NCBI RefSeq assembly: GCF_963678635.1
Contig: NC_087066.1
Location: 18,743,877-18,805,876, forward strand
Direction of reading: 5' to 3'
From: Symsagittifera roscoffensis
Taxonomy: Eukaryota; Xenacoelomorpha; Acoela; Convolutidae
DNA length: 62,000 nt
Positions 35,633-47,300 of this stretch are shown here, piece by piece. The notes under the pieces were generated by a model, which was not told where the DNA came from, searched no databases, and worked only from the letters and a program-made list of their open reading frames with translations. A program made the translations under genes and the position numbers. Each line of letters opens with the position of its first letter. Positions within the stretch are counted from its first letter, which is position 1.

Positions 35633-36960
35633 GAATCCTGGGAAGGTTGGCAAACGTCCTGAGAGAGTTAAATGCTATCCCAACAAATTTTTCTAGAGTC
35701 TTGGGAAAGTATCGGAATGTCAAAAAATGTCCCAAAAAATTTTTTGGAAAGTTGAAAAAGTTCTTGGGAAAGTCAGCTAAGTTTTTGAAAAGGTTAAATT
35801 ACTATCCCAAGGAAATTTCTGATGATCCTTCAGAAGTTTAGCAAACAAAAGCCTTGAAAAGTTTTTTTTTAAATCATAGCGACTGTTTTCAAGAAACCTG
35901 GGAAAGCTAGCAAAAGTCTTGGCATAGTTAAATTACGATCTTCACGAGTTTTTAAAGAATCCTGGGAAGATTGGCAAACGTCCTGAGAGAGCTAAAGTGC
36001 TATCCCAACAAATTTTCTAGAGTCTTTGGAAGGTTTTCGGAATGTCAAAGAATGTCCCAAAAAAGGTTTTGGAAGGTTGGAAAATTCAAGGGAAAGTCAG
36101 CTAAGTTTTTGAAAAGGTTAAATTACTATCCCAATGAAACTTCTGATGATCCTTAAGAAGATTGGTAAACAAAAGCCTTGAAAGGTTTTTTTTTTAAATC
36201 CCAACAGCGACTGTTTTCTAGAAACCTGGGAAGGTTAGCAAAAGTCTTGGAGAACTTAAATTACGATCTACACGAGTTTTTTTAAAGAATCCTGGGAAGG
36301 TTGGCAAACGTCCTGAGAGAGTTAAAGTGCTATCCCAACAAAATTTCTAGAGTCTTTGGAAGGTTTCCGGAATGCCAAAGAATGTCTCAAAAATTTTTTT
36401 GAAAAGTTGGAAAAATTCTTGGGAAAGTCAGCTAAATTTTTGAAAAGGTGAAATTACTATCCCAAGGAAGTTTCCAATGATCCTTAAGAAGATTGGTAAA
36501 CGAAAGCCTTGAAACGTTTTTCATTTAATCACAGCGACTGTTTTCTAGAAACCTGGGAAGGTTAGCAAAAATCTTGGCATTGTTAAATTACGATCTGCAC
36601 GAGTTTTTTTTAAGAATCCTGGGAAGGTTGGCAAACGTCCCGAGAAAGGTAAATTGCTATACCAACAAATTTTTCTGGAGTCTGGGAAAAGTTTTTGGAA
36701 TGTCAAAAAAATGTCCGAAAATAGTTTTCGGAAAGTTAGAAAAACTTTTGGGAAAGTTAGCTGATATTTTGAAAAGGTTAAATTACTATCCCAATGAAAT
36801 TTCTGATGATCCTTCAGACGTTTGGCAAACAAAAGCCTTGAAACGTTTTTTTTAAATAACAGCGACTGTTTTCTAGAAACCTGGGAAGGTTAGCAAAAGT
36901 CTTGGCCTTGTTGAACTACGATCTGCACGAGTTTTTTGAAAGAATCCTGGCAAGGTTGGC
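35633..36960 (+). repeat. End of main-class run before the diverged block
   Basis: Four ordinary monomers with markers GTTAAATGCTATCCC, GATCTTCACGAG, AGTCTTGGAGAAC and GTAAACGAAAGCC. They match 61051-62000 up to 36580, where copy B leaves the window. The last monomer (about 36620-36960) ends abruptly: GGCAAACGG joins TTTCTAGAATCTTGAG of the diverged class. Confidence 0.85.
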
Positions 36961-37079
36961 AAACGGTTTCTAGAATCTTGAGAAAAATTTCGAAATGTCA
37001 TCTGAAGTTTTGGAAAGCTCAAATTACTAGCCCAATGTGTTTACTATAGTTCCTAAGGAGGTTTAGCAAAAGCCTCGAA

Positions 37080-37540
37080 AGAATTTTTCATCACAGTGGC
37101 TGTTTTCTAGAATCCTGGGAAGGTTAGCAAAAGTCTTGACAGTGTACCTTTAGGACGTACATGCGTTGCAAAAACTCTGAAAGAGTTAAGTTGCTATCCC
37201 AAGGAGCACTTTTTAGAGTCGTTGGTACTTTAGAAAAAGTCTTAGGAAAAACAGCTAAAGTTTTGAATGGTTAATTTACTATCCCCATGAGTTTTCTGTA
37301 GATCCTCAGGATGTTTGGAAAAAGCATCGAATAGTTCAACTGTATCACAGCGACTGTTTTCTCGAGACCTGGGAAGAATAGCAAAAATCTTGGCATTGTT
37401 ACTTAATGATCTATACGCGTTTATTAGAAAGCTCTGGGAAGGTTGACAAAGTTCCTGAATACTATCTCAAGAAAGTTAAATTACTATCCCAACTATTTTT
37501 TCTAGAGTCTGGAGAAGGTTTTCGGAATGTCAAAAAAATG
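37080..37540 (+). repeat. Duplicated segment in the diverged block, copy 1
   Basis: From about 37130 the sequence GACAGTGTACCTTTAGG, with AGTTCAACTGTATCAC and TACGCGTTTATTAGAAAGC, returns at about 39560-39960 (offset about 2420). The rare GTGTACCTTTAGG distinguishes this pair from the commoner GTGTACATTTAGG. Confidence 0.78.
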
Positions 37541-38939
37541 TCCCAAAATAGATTTCGGAAAGTTAGAAAATTTCTTGGGAAAGTTAGCTGAATTTTTGAA
37601 AAGGTTAAATTACTATCTCAATGAAATTTCTGATGATCCTTAAGAGGTTTGGCAAACAAAAGCCGTGAAAATTTTTTTTTATGTTAGTGACTGTTTTCTA
37701 GAAACCTGGGAGGGTTAGCAATTGTCTGGAGAGAGTTAAATTGCTATCCCAACAATTTTTTCAAGAGTCTTGGGAAACTTTTCGAAATGTCAAAAAAATT
37801 ATCCCAAAAAAGTTTCCGGAATATCATCTTTAGTTCTGGAAAGCTCAAATTACTAGCCCAATGTGTTTACTATAGTTCCAAAGGAAAGGTTAGAAAGGTT
37901 TTTTTCATCACAGCGGCTGTTTTCTAGAATCCTGGGAAGGTTAGCAAAAGTCTTGACAGTGTACATTTAGGACGTACATGCGTTGCAAAAACTCTGAGAG
38001 AGTTAAGTTGATATCCCATGGAGTACTTTTTAGAGTCTTTGGTACTTTAGAAAAAATCTTAGGAAAAACAGCTAAAGTTTTGAATGGTTAATTTACTATA
38101 TCCATGAGTTTTCTGTAGAGTTTTCTAAGGAAGTTTGGAAAAAGCCTTGAGTTGTTCAACTGTATCACAGCGACTGTTTTCTCGAGACCTGGGAAGAATA
38201 GCAAAAATCTTGGCATTGTTAATTTATGATCTATACGCGTTTATTAAAAAGCCCTGTGAAGGTTGACAAAGTTCCTGAGTGAGTTAAAGTGCTATCACAA
38301 CGAGTCTCATATAGAGTCTTGTGAAGGTTAATTTGAGTCCTGCGAAGGTAAAAAATATTATCGCAACATTTTTCTAGAGTCCTGGAAAGGCTTGATAAAG
38401 TCTCGGGGAGCTTTAATTATTACATCAACGTATCCCAAGGAGTTCGTTTTAGAGTCTTGAGAAAGTTAGAAAAAGTCTTGGGAAAGTCAGGTAAAATTTT
38501 GAAAAGATTAATTTACTATCCCAATGAGTTTTCCGATGATCCTTAGAAAATTTGGCAAAAGCTTTCAAACGTTTTTTCTTATCACTGTGACTGTTTTCTA
38601 GAAACCTGGAAAGATTAGCAAAAGTGTTGGCAGTGTGCAATTAGGATAGAAATGCGTTTTTTAAAAAGCCTTAGGAAGATTAGCAAAAGCCCTGAGAGAG
38701 TTAAATTGCTATCCCAACAATTTGTCTTGGAAGTCTTGGAAGGTTAGAATAAGTTTTCGGAATGTCACTTGAAGTGTTGGAAAGCTCATATTAATAGCCC
38801 AATATGAATTTTTTATATATCCTTAGAAACTTTGCAAAAACCCTGAAACTTTTTTTTATCACCGCGGTTGATTTCTAGAGTCCTGGGAGGAATAGCAAAG
38901 GTCTTGACAGTGTATAGTTAAGATCTACACGAGTTTTTT

Positions 38940-39080
38940 CAAAAGCTCTGAAAAAGTTGGCAAACGTCTTGAGAGAGTTAACTTGCTATCCCAACAAATT
39001 TTTCTTGAGTCTTGGGAAAGTTTCGGAATGTCAAAGAATGTCCCAAAAAAAGTTTTTGGAAAGTTGAAAAAATTCTTGGA
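38940..39080 (+). repeat. Main-class patch inside the diverged block
   Basis: About 140 bp with GGCAAACGTCTTGAGAGAG, GCTATCCCAACAAATTT, TTTCGGAATGTCAAAG and AATGTCCCAAAAAAAG, all typical of the main class. Diverged-class words flank it. It could come from gene conversion or from an old crossover. Confidence 0.75.
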
Positions 39081-39559
39081 AAGTCAGCTACAGCTTTGAA
39101 AAGTTTAATTAACTATCGCAATGAGTTTTCTATAGATCCTCAGGAGGGATGACAAAAGCCTTGAAGCGTTTTTTTAATCACCGCGACTTACTGCTCGAGC
39201 CTTGGGAAGGTTGGCAAAAGTCTTGAGAGTGTTAAATTGCTATCTCAACCTTTTTTAGAATCTTGGGAAGGTCAAAAAAAGAATTGGGAAAGGTTAGCAA
39301 AAGCCTTGACAGTGTACAATTAAGATATAAATGCGTTGCAAAAACCCAGAGAAAGTTAAGTTGCTATCACAACGAGTACTTTCTAGAGTCTTTGGTACGT
39401 TAAAAAAAGTTTTGGAAAAAAAACAGATAAAAGTTTGAAAAGGTTAATTTACTATCATCATGAGTTTTCTGTAGATCCCTAAGAAGTTCGGCGAAAGCCT
39501 TGAAATGTTAAACTGTATCACAGCGACTGTTTTCTCGAGACCTGAAAAGAATAGCAAAA

Positions 39560-39965
39560 CTGTTGACAGTGTACCTTTAGGACGTACATGCATTGCAAAA
39601 ACTCTGAGAGTTAAGTTGCTGTCCCAAGGAGCACTTTTTAGAGTCTTTGGTACTTTGGAAAAAGTCTTAGGAAAAACAGCTAAAATTTTGGATGGTTAAT
39701 TTACTATCCCCATGAGTTTTCTGTAGATCCTCAGGATGTTTGGAAAAAGCATCGAATAGTTCAACTGTATCACAGCGACTGTTTTCTCGAGACCTGGGAA
39801 GAATAGCAAAAATCTTGGCATTGTTACTTAATGATCTATACGCGTTTATTAGAAAGCTCTGGGAAGGTTGACAAAGTTCCTGAATACTATCCCAAGAAAG
39901 TTAAATTACTATCCCAACTATTTTTTCTAGAGTCTGGAGAAGGTTTTCGGAATGTCAAAAAAAAA
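39560..39965 (+). repeat. Duplicated segment in the diverged block, copy 2
   Basis: It pairs with 37135-37540. It ends near 39960 inside the words ATGTCAAAAAAAA, where it passes into AACAGATAAAAGTTTG of another monomer. The A run shared by both parents is a likely junction point. Confidence 0.78.
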
Positions 39966-40489
39966 CAGATAAAAGTTTGAAAAGGTTAATTTACTATCAT
40001 CATGAGTTTTCTGTAGATCCCTAAGAAGTTAGGCGAAAGCCTTGAAATGTTCAACTGTATCACAGCGACTGTTTTCTCGAGACCTGAAAAGAATAGCAAA
40101 ACTCTAGGCATTGTTATTTATGATCTATAACCGTTTTTTAAAAAGCCCTGGGTAGGTTGGCAAAGTCCCTGAGAGGGTTAAATTGCTATCACAACGAGTC
40201 TCATATAGAGTCTTGTGGAGGTTAGTTCGAGTCCTGCGAAGGTAAAATTATTATCGCAAAAATTTTTTTGAGTCCTGGAAAGGCCAGATAAAATCTTGGT
40301 GTGCTTCAGTTATTACATCAACGTATCCCAAAGAATTCGTTCTAGAGTCTTGGGAAGGTCAGAAAAAGTCTTGGGAAAAACAGTTAAAATTTTGAAGAGG
40401 TTAATTTACTTTCCCAATGAGTTTTCTGATGATCCTTAGGAAGTTTGGCAAAAGCCTTCAAACATTTTTTTCTTATCACAGCGACTATT

Positions 40490-40735
40490 TTCTAGAAACC
40501 TGGGAAGGTTAGCAAAAGTCTTGGTCTTGTTAAATTACGATCTACACGAATTTTTTTAAAGAAATCCTGGGAAGGTTGGCAAACGTCCTGAGAAAGTTAA
40601 ATTGCTATCCGAACAAGTTTTTCTAGAGTGTATGGAAGGTTTTCGGAATGTCAAAGAATGTCCCAAAAAGTTTTTGGAAAGTTGGAAAAATTCTTGGGAA
40701 AGTCAGCTAAGTTTTTGAAAAGGATAATTTACTAT
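40490..40735 (+). repeat. Main-class patch inside the diverged block
   Basis: About 245 bp of main-class sequence with ATTACGATCTACACG, AATCCTGGGAAGGTTGGC, GCTATCCGAACAAG and TCAGCTAAGTTTTTG, flanked by diverged-class subunits with ATGAGTTTTCTGATG. Its second half (from the CTATCCGAACAAG word) reappears at 43395-43530 at an offset of about 2799. Confidence 0.8.
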
Positions 40736-40789
40736 CCCAATGAGTTTTCTGATGATCCTTAGGAAGTTTGGCAAAAGCCTTCAAACTTT

Positions 40790-41570
40790 TTTTCTTATCA
40801 CAGCGACTGTTCTCTAGAAACCTGGGAAGGTTAGCAAAAGCCTTGGCAATGTATAATTAGGATACAAATGCGTTTTTTAAAAAGCATTAGAAAGGTTAGC
40901 AAAAACCCTCAGATAGTTAAATTGCTATCCCAACAATTTTTTCTAGCCCAATGAGTTTTTTTATAAGCCCTGAGGAAGTTTGCTAAAAGCTTAGAAACGG
41001 TCTTTTTTATCACAACGGCTGTTTTCTAGAGTCCTGAGAAGGTTAGCAAAAGTCTTGGCAATCTACATTTAGGATATTCATGCGTTTTTTAAAAAGCCTC
41101 AGGACGGTTAGCAAAAACCCTGAGAGAGTTAAGTTGCTATCCCAAGGAGTACTTTCTAGAGTCTTGAAAAGGCTACAAAAATTTTTCGGAATGTCATCTA
41201 AAGTTTTGGAAAGCTCAATTTACTAGCTCAATGAGTTTTTTTTAGTTCCTAAAAAAGTTTGGCAAAAGCCTAAAACTATTTTTTATTCATTAAAGCGGCT
41301 GTTTTCTAGATGTCCTAGGAAGGTTAGCAAAAAACTTGGCCTGTTAATTTAGCATATACATGCGTTTTTTAAAAAACCTCAGAAAAATTAGCAAAAAAAC
41401 CTGAGAGAGTTAAGTTGCTATCCCAAGGAGTACTTTCTAGGGTCTTTGGGACGTTAGAAAAAGTCTTGGGAAAAACAGCTAAAGTTTTGAAAAATTTAAT
41501 TTTTTATCCCCATGAGTTTTCTAAAGAGCCTTTGGAATTCTGGCAAAAGCCTTGAAACGTTTATTTGTAT
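40790..41570 (+). repeat. Duplicated segment in the diverged block, copy 1
   Basis: Contains TAGCCCAATGAGTTTTTTT, GCTTAGAAACGGTC, GGATATTCATGCG and GGTCTTTGGGACG. The same order is at 44663-45455 (offset about 3870). The two copies differ by small indels and substitutions, more than the A and B copies of the flanking regions do. Confidence 0.8.
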
Positions 41571-42273
41571 CACTGCGACTGTTTTCTAGAGTCCTGGGAA
41601 GGTTAGCAAAAGTCTTGGCAATCTATATTTAGGATATACATGCGTTTTTCAAAAAGCCTCAGGAAGGTTAGCAAAAACCCTGAGAGAGTTAAGTTGCTAT
41701 CCCAAGGAGTACTTTCTAGAGTCTTGAAAAGGCTACAAAAAGTTTTCGGATTGTCATCTAAAGTTTTGGAAAGCTCAATTTACTAGCTCAATGAGTTTTC
41801 TTTTGTTCCTAACAAAGTTTGGCAAAAGCCTAGAGATGTTTTTTTTTCATCACAATGGCTGTTTTTTAGAGTCCTGGGAAGGTTAGTGAAAACCTTGGTA
41901 GTGTACAATTAGGATATACATGCGTTTTTTAAAAGCCTGAGGAAGGTTAGCAAAAACCCTGAGAGAGTTAAGTTGCTATCCCAAGGAGTACTTTCTAGGG
42001 TCTTTGGGACATTAGAAAATGTCTTGGGAAAAACAGCTAAAGTTTTGAAAAATCTAATTTACTATCCCTATGAGTTTTCTGTAGAGCCTTTGGAAGTTTG
42101 GCAAAAGCCTTGAAACGTTTAACTGTATCACAGCGACTGTTTTCTAGAGTCCTGGGAAGGTTAGCAAAAGTCTTGGCAATGTTCAATTATGATATACATG
42201 CGTTATTCAAAAAGCCTCAGGAAAGTTAGCAAAAACCGTGAGAGAGTTAAGTTGCTATCCCACGGAGTACTTA

Positions 42274-42862
42274 CTAGAGTCTTGAAAAGGCTAAAAAAAG
42301 TTTTCTGAATGTCATCTAAAGTTTTGGAAAGCTCAATTTACTGGATCAATGAATTTTCTATAATTCCTTATGAAGTTTGGCAAAAGCCTTGAGACGTTTG
42401 TTTTTAGCACAGCGACTGTTTTCCAGAGACCTGAAAAGAATAGCAAAAATCTTGGCATTGCTATTTATGATCTATACGCGTTTTTTAAAAAGCCCTTGGA
42501 AGGTTGGCAAAGTCCCTGAGAGAGTTAAATTGCTATCACAACGAGTCTCATATAGAGTCTTGTGGAGGTTAAGTGGTACGTTAAAAAAAGTTTTGGAAAA
42601 AAAACAGATAAAAGTTTGAAAAGGTTAATTTACTATCCCCATGAGTTTTTTGTAGATCCCTAAGAAGTTTGGCGAAAGCCTTGACATGTTAAACTGTATC
42701 ACAGCGACTGTTTTCGCGAGACCTTAAAAGAATAGCAAAACTCTTGGCATTGCAATTTATGATCTATACGCGTTTTATAAAAAGCCCTGGGAAGGTTGGC
42801 AAAGTCCCTGAGAGAGTTAAACTGCTATCACAACGAGTCTCACATAGAGTCTTGTGGAGGTT
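42274..42862 (+). repeat. Duplicated segment in the diverged block, copy 1
   Basis: Starts CTTGAAAAGGCTAAAAAAAG and includes TTTACTGGATCAATG, TTTTTAGCACAGCG and GGTACGTTAAAAAAAG. It matches 45457-46042 at an offset of 3183. Inside it, monomers at 42406 and 42699 share GGTACGTT with the monomer at 42990, a shorter period of about 291 bp. Confidence 0.85.
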
Positions 42863-43371
42863 AAGTGGTACGTTAAAAAAAGTTTTGGAAAAAAACAGAT
42901 AAAAGTTTGAAAAGGTTAATTTACTATCCCCATGAGTTTTTTGTAGATCCCTAAGAAGTTTGGCGAAAGCCTTGACATGTTAAAATGTATCACAGCGACT
43001 GTTTTCGCGAGACCTTAAAAGAATAGCAAAACTCTTGGCATTGTTTTTATGATCTATACGCGTTTTTTAAAAAGCCCTGGGAAGGTTGGCAAAGTCGCTG
43101 AGAGGGTTAAATTGCTATCACAACGAGTCTCATATAGAGTCTTGTGGAGGTTAGTTCGAGTCCTGCGAAGGTAAAATCATTATCGCAAAGATTTTTTAGA
43201 GTCCTGGAAATTCCAGATAAAATCTTGGGGGAGCTTCAGTTATTACATCATCGTATCCCAAAGAGTTCGTTCTAGAGTCTTGGGAAGGTCAGAAAAAGTC
43301 TTGGGAAAAACAGTTAAAATTTTGAAAAGGTTAATTTACTTTCCCAATGAGTTTTCTGATGATCCTTAGGA

Positions 43372-43530
43372 AGTTTGGCAAACGTCCTGAGAAAGTTAAA
43401 TTGATATCCGAACAAGTTTTTCTAGAGTGTATGGAAGGTTTTCGGAATGTCAAAGAATGTCCCAAAAAGTTTTTGGAAAATTGGAAAAATTCTTGGGAAA
43501 GTCAGCTAAGTTTTTGAAAAGGTTAAGTTA
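43372..43530 (+). repeat. Main-class patch joined by a D-to-A skip
   Basis: The diverged monomer reads CCTTAGGAAGTTTGGC as subunit D and then AAACGTCCTGAGAAAG as subunit A. This is the reciprocal type of the A-to-D junctions at 306, 3401 and 12776, again at the TTGGCAAAC word. The following 140 bp, with GTGTATGGAAGG, match 40600-40735. Confidence 0.8.
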
Positions 43531-44662
43531 CTATCCCAATGAGTTTTCCGATGATCCTTAGAAAGTTTGGTAAAAGCCTTCAAACGTTTTTTCTTATCAC
43601 AGTGACTGTTTTCTAGAAACCTGGAAAGATTAGCAAAAGTCATGGCAGTGTGCAATTAGGATACAAATGCGTTTTTTAAAAAGCCTTAGGAAGATTAGCA
43701 AAAGCCCTGAGACAGTTAAATTGCTATCCCAACATTTTTTTTAGAGTCTTGGAAGGTTAGAAAAAGTTTTCGGAATGTCACTTGAAGTGTTGGAAAGCTC
43801 ATATTAATAGCCCATTATGAATTTCTATATATCCTTAGGGACTTTGCAAAAACCCTGAAACGTTTTTTTTTGTCACCGCGGTTGATTTCTAGAGTCCTGG
43901 GAAGGTTAGCAAATGTCTTGACAGTGTATAGTTAAGATCTACACGCGTTTTAAAGAGCCCTGAGAAGGTTGGCAAACGTGCTGAGAGATTTAACTTGCTA
44001 TCCCAACAAACTCTTCTGGAGTCTTGGGAAGGTGAGCAAAAGTCTTGACAGTGTACAATTAAGATATAAATGCGTTGCAAAAACCCTGAGAAAGTTAGGT
44101 TGCTATCACAAGGAGTACTTTCTAGAGTCTTTGGTACGTTAAAAAAAGTTTTGGAAAAAAAACAGATAAAAATTTGAAAAGGTTAATTTACTATCATCAT
44201 GAGTTTTCTGTAGATCCCTAAGAAGTTTGACTAAAGCCTTGAAATGTTAAACTGTATCACAGCGACTGTTTTCTCGAGACCTGAAAAGAATAGCGAAAAT
44301 CTTGGCATTGCAATTTATGATCTATACGCGTTTTATAAAAAGCCCTGGGAAGGTTGGCAAAGTCCCTGAGAGAGTTAAACTGCTATCACAACGAGTCTCA
44401 CATAGAGTCTTGTGGAGGTTAATTCGAGTCCTGCGAAGGTAAAACTAATATCGCAAAATTTTTTTAGAGTCCTGGAAACGCTAGATAAAATCTTGGGGGG
44501 CTTCAGTTATTACATCAACGTATCCCAAAGAGTTCGTCCTAGAGTCTTGGGAAGGTTAGAAAAAGTCTTGGGAAAATCAGTTTAAATTTTGAAAAGGATA
44601 ATTTACTATCCCAATGAGTTTTCTGATGATCCTTAGGAAGTTTGGCAAAAGCCTTCAAACAT

Positions 44663-45455
44663 TTTTTTCTTATCACAGCGACTGTTTTCTAGAAACCTGG
44701 GAAGGTTAGCAAAAGCCTTGGCAGTGTATAATTAGGATACAAATGCGTTTTTTAAAAAGCATCAGAAAGGTTAGCAAAAGCCCTGGGATAGTTAAATTGC
44801 TATCCCACTAATTTTTTCTAGCCCAATGAGTTTTTTATAAGTCATGAGGAAGTTTGCTAACAGCTTAGAAACGGTCTTTTTCATCACAACGGCTGTTTTC
44901 TAGAGTCCTGGGAAGGTTAGCAAAAGTCTTGGCAATCTACATTTAGGATATTCATGCGTTTTTTAGAAAGCCTCAGGAGGGTTAGCAAAAACCCTGAGAG
45001 ATTTAAGTTGCTATCCCAGGGAGTACTTTCTAGAGTCTTGAAAAGGCTACAAAAAATTTTCGGAATGTCATCTAAAGTTTTGGAAAGCTCAATTTACTAG
45101 CTCAATGAGTTTTTTTTTAGTTCCTAAGAAAGTTTGGCAAAAGCCTAGAACTATTTTTTTTTCATCAAAGCGGCTGTTTCCTAGAGTCCTAGGAAGGTTA
45201 GCAAAAAACTTGGCAGTGTTAATTTAGCATATACATGCGTTTTTTAAAAAAACCTCAGAAAAATTAGAAAAAAAAAACCTGAGAGAGTTAAGTTGCTATC
45301 CCAAGGAGTACTTTCTAGGGTCTTTGGGACGTTAGAAAAAGTCTTGGGAAAAACAGCTAAAAGTTTGAAAAATTAAATTTTTTATCCCCATGAGCTTTCT
45401 GTAGAGCCTTTGGAAGTTTGGCAAAAGCCTTGAAACGTTTATTTGTATCACAGCG
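44663..45455 (+). repeat. Duplicated segment in the diverged block, copy 2
   Basis: It pairs with 40790-41570. It ends near 45460, where GACTGTTTTCTTGAAAAGG passes directly into the sequence that matches 42274; the two monomers between 41571 and 42273 are absent here. Confidence 0.8.
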
Positions 45456-45456
45456 A

Positions 45457-46042
45457 CTGTTTTCTTGAAAAGGCTAAAAAAAGTTTTCTGAATGTCATCT
45501 AAAGTTTTGGAAAGCTCAATTTACTGGATCAATGAATTTTCTATAATTCCTTATGAAGTTTGGCAAAAGCCTTGAGACGTTTGTTTTTAGCACAGCGACT
45601 GTTTTCCAGAGACCTGAAAAGAATAGCAAAAATCTTGGCATTGCTATTTATGATCTATACGCGTTTTTTAAAAAGCCCTTGGAAGGTTGGCAAAGTCCCT
45701 GAGAGAGTTAAATTGCTATCACAACGAGTCTCATATAGAGTCTTGTGGAGGTTAAGTGGTACGTTAAAAAAAGTTTTGGAAGAAAACAGATAAAAGTTTG
45801 AAAAGGTTAATTTACTATCCCCATGAGTTTTTTGTAGATCCCTAAGAAGTTTGGCGAAAGCCTTGACACGTTAAACTGTATCACAGCGACTGTTTTCGCG
45901 AGACCTTAAAAGAATAGCAAAACTCTTGGCATTGCAATTTATGATCTATACGCGTTTTATAAAAAGCCCTGGGAAGGTTGGCAAAGTCCCTGAGAGAGTT
46001 AAACTGCTATCACAACGAGTCTCACATAGAGTCTTGTGGAGG
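45457..46042 (+). repeat. Duplicated segment in the diverged block, copy 2
   Basis: It pairs with 42274-42862 with few changes. It leaves that match at TGTGGAGGTTAA, continuing with TTCGAGTCCTGCG, as at 44421. About 290 bp at its end (45930-46216) also match 44305-44590, so it is a mosaic of two sources. Confidence 0.83.
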
Positions 46043-46215
46043 TTAATTCGAGTCCTGCGAAGGTAAAACTAATATCGCAAAAATTTTTTAGAGTCCTGGA
46101 AACGCTAGATAAAATCTTGGGGGGCTTCAGTTATTACATCAACGTATCCCAAAGAGTTCGTCCTAGAGTCCTGGGAAGGTTAGAAAAAGTCTTGGGAAAA
46201 TCAGTTTAAATTTTG

Positions 46216-46320
46216 AAAAGGTTAAGTTACTATCCCAACGAAATTTCTGATGATCCTTAAGAATTTTGGCAAACATAAACCTTGAAATGTTTTTTTTTAT
46301 CACAGAGACTGTCTTATAAA
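46216..46320 (+). repeat. Junction from diverged block back to main class
   Basis: Near 46205-46217 the text AATTTTGAAAAGGTTA is common to both classes, so the switch lies inside shared sequence and cannot be placed to the base. The following monomer carries AACGAAATTTCTG and TGTCTTATAAAAACC, the subfamily seen near 16400. Confidence 0.78.
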
Positions 46321-46817
46321 AACCTGGGAAGGTTAGCAAAAGTCTTGGCATTGTTGAACTACGATCTCCACGAGTTTTTTTAAGAATCCTGGGAAGGTTG
46401 GCAAACGTCCTGAGAGAGTTAATTTGCTATCCCAACAAACTTTTCTAGAGACTGGGGAAGGATTCCGGAATGTCAAAAAAAGTCCGAAAAAAGTTTTCGG
46501 AAAGTTAGAAAAATTCTTGGGAAAATTAGCTGAAATTTTGAAAAGGTTAAGTTACTATCCCAACGAAATTTCTGATGATCCTTAAGAATTTTGGCAAACA
46601 AAAACCTTGAAATGTTTTTTTTTATCACAGAGACTGTCTTATAAAAACCTGGGAAGGTTAGCAAAAGTCTTGGCATAGTTGAATTACGATCTACATGATT
46701 TTTTAAGAGAATCCTGGGAAGGTTGGGAAACGTCCTGAGAGAGTTAAATTGCTATCTCAACAAATTTTTCTGGAATCTTGGGAAAGCTTTCGAAATGTCA
46801 AAAAAAATATCCCAAAA

Positions 46818-47300
46818 AAGTATCGGAATGTGATCTAAAGTTTTGGAAAGCTCAAATTACTAGCCCAAAGTGCTTACTAAAGTTCCTAAGGAAGTTTGGC
46901 AAAAGCCTCGAAAGAATTTTTTCATCACAGTGGCTGTTTTCTAGAATCCTGGGAAGGTTAGCAAAAGTCTTGACAGTGTACATTTAGGACGTACATTCGT
47001 TGCAAAAACTGTGAGAGAGTTGAGTTGCTATCCCAAGGAGTACTTTTTAGAGTTTTTGGTACTTAAGAAAAATCTTAGGAAAAACAGCTGAAGTTTTGAA
47101 TGGTTAGATTACTATCCCCATGAGTTTTCTTTAGATCCTTAGGATGTTTGGAAAAAGCTTTGAATAGTTCGACTGTATCACAACGACTGTTTTCTCGAGA
47201 CCTGGGAGGAATAGCCAAAATCTTGGCATTGTTAATTTATGATCTATACGCGTTTAATAAAAAGCCCTGGGAAGGTTGACAAAGTTCCTGATTACTATCC
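46818..47300 (+). repeat. Diverged-class island in copy B
   Basis: It matches the island at 19557-20040 at the constant 27261-bp offset with almost no change, for example AGTTCGACTG here against AGTTCAACTG in A. Confidence 0.86.

Larger units (their letters stand above)
19061..36580 (+). repeat. Large segmental duplication, copy A (~17.5 kb)
   Basis: The order of monomer variants from about 19061 returns from about 46321. Anchor pairs are 19517/46778 and 20015/47276 (offset 27261), 21151/48088 (26937), 25903/51861 and 30945/56903 (25958), 31530/57483 (25953), 33420/58058 (24638) and 35647/61065 (25418). The stepwise offsets are near whole numbers of monomers or local blocks, so the two copies each gained or lost such blocks after duplication. 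The left edge is placed where the sequence upstream stops matching; the right edge is only where the window ends in copy B. Confidence 0.9.
36961..46215 (+). repeat. Block of the diverged monomer class
   Basis: Monomers here share the subunit plan but differ strongly from the main class. Typical words are GCGTTTTTTAAAAAGCC, GTTGCTATCCCAAGGAG, ATGAGTTTTCTGTAGATC, CAACGAGTCTCATATAG and CTCGAGACCTGGG. Where regular, the period is shorter: the CACAGCGACTG-type word lies at 41570, 41850, 42128, 42406, 42699 and 42990 (steps 280, 278, 278, 293 and 291 bp). Other parts carry extra subunits such as AGTCCTGCGAAGG and AGTCCTGGAAAGGC. Divergence among its monomers is larger than in the flanks, which suggests an older, less homogenised stretch. 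Confidence 0.9.

Noticed and set aside
40224-40234. tRNA gene or tRNA-derived SINE
   Set aside because: Only the B-box-like word is present. The bases around it do not pair as a T arm, and no acceptor stem or anticodon arm can be drawn.
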